Shown in pieces: positions 31,810 to 33,515 of a stretch of DNA of 33,515 nucleotides. The notes under the pieces are model-generated. The model worked only from the letters and a program-made list of their open reading frames with translations. It searched no databases and was not told where the DNA came from. The stretch lies in NCBI GenBank assembly GCA_027307045.1, contig DAHUXR010000038.1:4856-38370 (forward strand), read 5' to 3'. How positions within the stretch are numbered: position 1 is the first letter of the stretch; each line of letters opens with the position of its first letter. Position numbers and translations under genes: made by a program. Source of the stretch: Acidobacteriaceae bacterium (GTDB lineage: Bacteria; Acidobacteriota; Terriglobia; Terriglobales; Acidobacteriaceae).

Positions 31810-33515
31810 AAGCGCCAATCAAAGAACGTCAACCAGTGCCATTGGAACGGCGCGCTGACCGGAGGCTTTTCCCGCTCTCCATGAACCAGCGCGACATGTG
31901 GTTCCAGGGCCAGATACATTCGCAGCCAGGGCTAAATAACGTTTGTGTTCAGGTAACGCTGGATGGCGATCTGAACATTCAGTTTTTCAAGCGTGCGTGG
32001 CAGGCTGTGGTGGATCGCCATGAAGCATTGCGGACTGTCTTTATTGAAAGTGAAGGCGTTCCGTATCAGAAAGTTCTGCATGGCGTGCAAGTGGATTTTC
32101 TTTTGCGCGACTTCTCAGGGCTGCCGGCAAATACCTGTACGGAACGAATACACGAACTAGAAAGAAAGTTAGCAGCCCAACAATTTGAGTTTACGACTGG
32201 CCCACTCTTCCAGTTTGCCATGGTGAAGCTTGCGGCCACACGGCATATCTTCTTGTTTGTTTTCAGCCATCTCATTCTGGATGGCATTTACATGTCGCAA
32301 ATTTTTGAGCAGGTGGGCATTTCTTATGAAATGCTTTTAAATGGCGAAGGCGCAAAGTTGCCTGCAATCGATATTCAGTATCCGGATTTTGCCGCCCGGC
32401 AAAGCGAACTTCTACAGCAGGGCCTGCTGAAAGAGCATGAAGATTACTGGCGTGAGCAGTTGCAGTCGCCTTTGCCTGCCATGGATTTGCCGACGGACCG
32501 GCATTCACGCCACGTAACCAGTTTTGATCTGGGTGTTGTAGATCGCGGCATCTCTGACGAGGTTTTTCAAAAGCTGAAAGGCTTCCGCAAACGCTACCGA
32601 ACGACGATGTTTCGCACCGTGCTGGCTGCGTTTGAGGTGTTGTTGCAGCAGCTTGTTGGCGAGAAAGAACTTCTGCTCGGCGTGCCGTTTACTACATTGC
32701 CGGCCCATTGGCCTGAACTGCTCGGCTTCTTTGGCCACCTGGTTCCTGTGCGCGCCAACATGGAGAAGATGAGCAGTTTTGTTGATGTTTTAACGGATGT
32801 AAATCGCCAGCTAAAAGAAGCCCAAGAGCATGTTGAGTTTCCTTTGTTTGAGGCCGTACGCGGTCTCAAGATCAGCCGTGATCCGCATCGTCCTCTGTTT
32901 CCGGTAGTTATTTCCCAGGTCAAAGCCCTGGAGAGCGAGATGGGTGGCGTGAAGATGAACATGATTTCACGCTTTGTGCAGGGCGGGGTATATCACCTCT
33001 GGTTGACCGTAAGAGAATTGAAAGACGGTTTGTCACTCGGTTTCTATTACAACCGTGAGCTGCTCTCTGGAAAACCACTTGAATTGATTGCGAACTGCAT
33101 GGAAGAGACCTTAGCTCGGATCGCCTCCCATCCTGAGGCGTTGCTTTCTCAGCTTGAAGTTCTGCCACAGCGAGAGAAAGAACGAGTTCTGGGATTTGGA
33201 GATGGCGGCGCAGCGAAGGTAGAAAGTCTGTGGATTGAAGAGATGGTTGCACAGTTTGCGCGGATGCATCCGGGGAAACCGGCGGTTGCGGACCGCAACG
33301 GGGCACTGACTTACGGTGAGTTGAATGATCGTGCCAATCGGTTGGCAAACTGGCTGCGGTCTGTGGGTGTTGGACCGGAGAGTAAAGTGGGCATTATGGG
33401 CCGACGCAGCACTGGCATGCTGGTATCGATTCTGGGTGTTATGAAAGTCGGCGGCGCCTATGTTCCGTTAGACGCTAAAGACCCTGAAGATCGCATGCTG
33501 CGAATGATGAACGAT
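31806..33515 (+). CDS. NRPS, C-A..., 5' part only (runs past window end)
   Basis: The frame from GTG at 31806 is open to the window end (570 codons). A condensation domain occupies about residues 20-450: the opening LSMNQRDMWFQGQI, the active motif SHLILDG (Ser154-His155, the catalytic second His kept), TTMFRTVLAAFE, and LGFFGHLVPVR. An adenylation domain then starts near 480 with ARMHPGKPAVADRNGALTYGELN and reaches VMKVGGAYVPLDAKDPEDR (A2 region) before the edge, so its specificity pocket is not visible. The C domain is a close paralogue of C3 of the NRPS at 13497, with near-identical DNA stretches, pointing to C-A module duplication. It overlaps the MFS gene by 4 bp. Continuation beyond the window is certain because no stop is seen. 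Confidence 0.94.
   Translation, partial: MKAPIKERQPVPLERRADRRLFPLSMNQRDMWFQGQIHSQPGLNNVCVQVTLDGDLNIQFFKRAWQAVVDRHEALRTVFIESEGVPYQKVLHGVQVDFLLRDFSGLPANTCTERIHELERKLAAQQFEFTTGPLFQFAMVKLAATRHIFLFVFSHLILDGIYMSQIFEQVGISYEMLLNGEGAKLPAIDIQYPDFAARQSELLQQGLLKEHEDYWREQLQSPLPAMDLPTDRHSRHVTSFDLGVVDRGISDEVFQKLKGFRKRYRTTMFRTVLAAFEVLLQQLVGEKELLLGVPFTTLPAHWPELLGFFGHLVPVRANMEKMSSFVDVLTDVNRQLKEAQEHVEFPLFEAVRGLKISRDPHRPLFPVVISQVKALESEMGGVKMNMISRFVQGGVYHLWLTVRELKDGLSLGFYYNRELLSGKPLELIANCMEETLARIASHPEALLSQLEVLPQREKERVLGFGDGGAAKVESLWIEEMVAQFARMHPGKPAVADRNGALTYGELNDRANRLANWLRSVGVGPESKVGIMGRRSTGMLVSILGVMKVGGAYVPLDAKDPEDRMLRMMND

Noticed and set aside
1..33515. CRISPR arrays, transposases, tRNA or rRNA genes
   Set aside because: No direct-repeat array, no transposase-like protein and no RNA-gene pattern seen on either strand.

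Overview
The window is almost entirely one biosynthetic gene cluster. It combines a discrete (type II, FAS/PKS-like) acyl-chain machinery, non-ribosomal peptide synthetases (NRPS), a non-proteinogenic amino-acid pathway and several unusual tailoring genes. No rRNA, tRNA, CRISPR array, transposase or regulator gene is visible. GC content looks moderate, most starts have strong AGGAG-type ribosome binding sites, and overlapping ATGA/GTGA junctions are common. I suspect a soil Acidobacteriota-like organism because large hybrid clusters of this style and base composition are known there, but nothing in the window proves it.

Left arm (1-8713, minus strand). This is one operon, read from 8713 down past position 1: FabZ-type dehydratase; a half-length ketosynthase-like protein without an active-site Cys; acyl carrier protein 1; a FabF-type ketosynthase with an intact Cys-His-His set (KS1); a FabL-like short-chain reductase; a FabH-type ketosynthase III; an R2-like ligand-binding oxidase; a LanB-type protein with only the aminoacyl-tRNA-dependent (glutamylation-like) part; and a type II thioesterase cut by the window edge. 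A divergent control region of about 450 bp (8714-9164) holds a perfect 9-bp inverted repeat.

Centre (9165-23508, plus strand). Here lie a second type II thioesterase, a GT1-type glycosyltransferase, an MbtH-like protein, a stand-alone condensation protein, and a 2452-residue NRPS. I read the NRPS as C(dead)-A(remnant)-PCP-C-C-A-PCP-TE. An argininosuccinate-lyase-like enzyme and a PduX-like threonine kinase follow with 4-bp overlaps.

Right arm (23509-33515). A patatin-like lipase on the minus strand interrupts the plus-strand genes. Then come ACP2 and KS2, paralogues of ACP1 and KS1 in which KS2 has lost its catalytic Cys. They are followed by a cysteine-synthase-like PLP enzyme, an ATP-grasp ligase, a threonine-aldolase-like enzyme, an MFS exporter and the start of a second NRPS (C-A...), which runs off the window.

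How it may work together (inference). KSIII, KS1 with KS2, the ACPs, FabZ and the SDR would build an acyl or polyenoyl starter. The kinase, PLP synthase and lyase match the trio proposed for 2,3-diaminobutyrate from threonine in uridyl-peptide and friulimicin-type clusters. The one complete A domain has a pocket read by eye as DIWEINTDDK, compatible with a diamino acid. The NRPSs would join these parts, the glycosyltransferase, R2lox-like oxidase and LanB-like protein would decorate the product, and the MFS protein would export it. The most unusual elements are the LanB/PEARL-like protein and R2lox inside an NRPS operon, the split KS1/KS2 pair, and the NRPS module with a fossil A domain.
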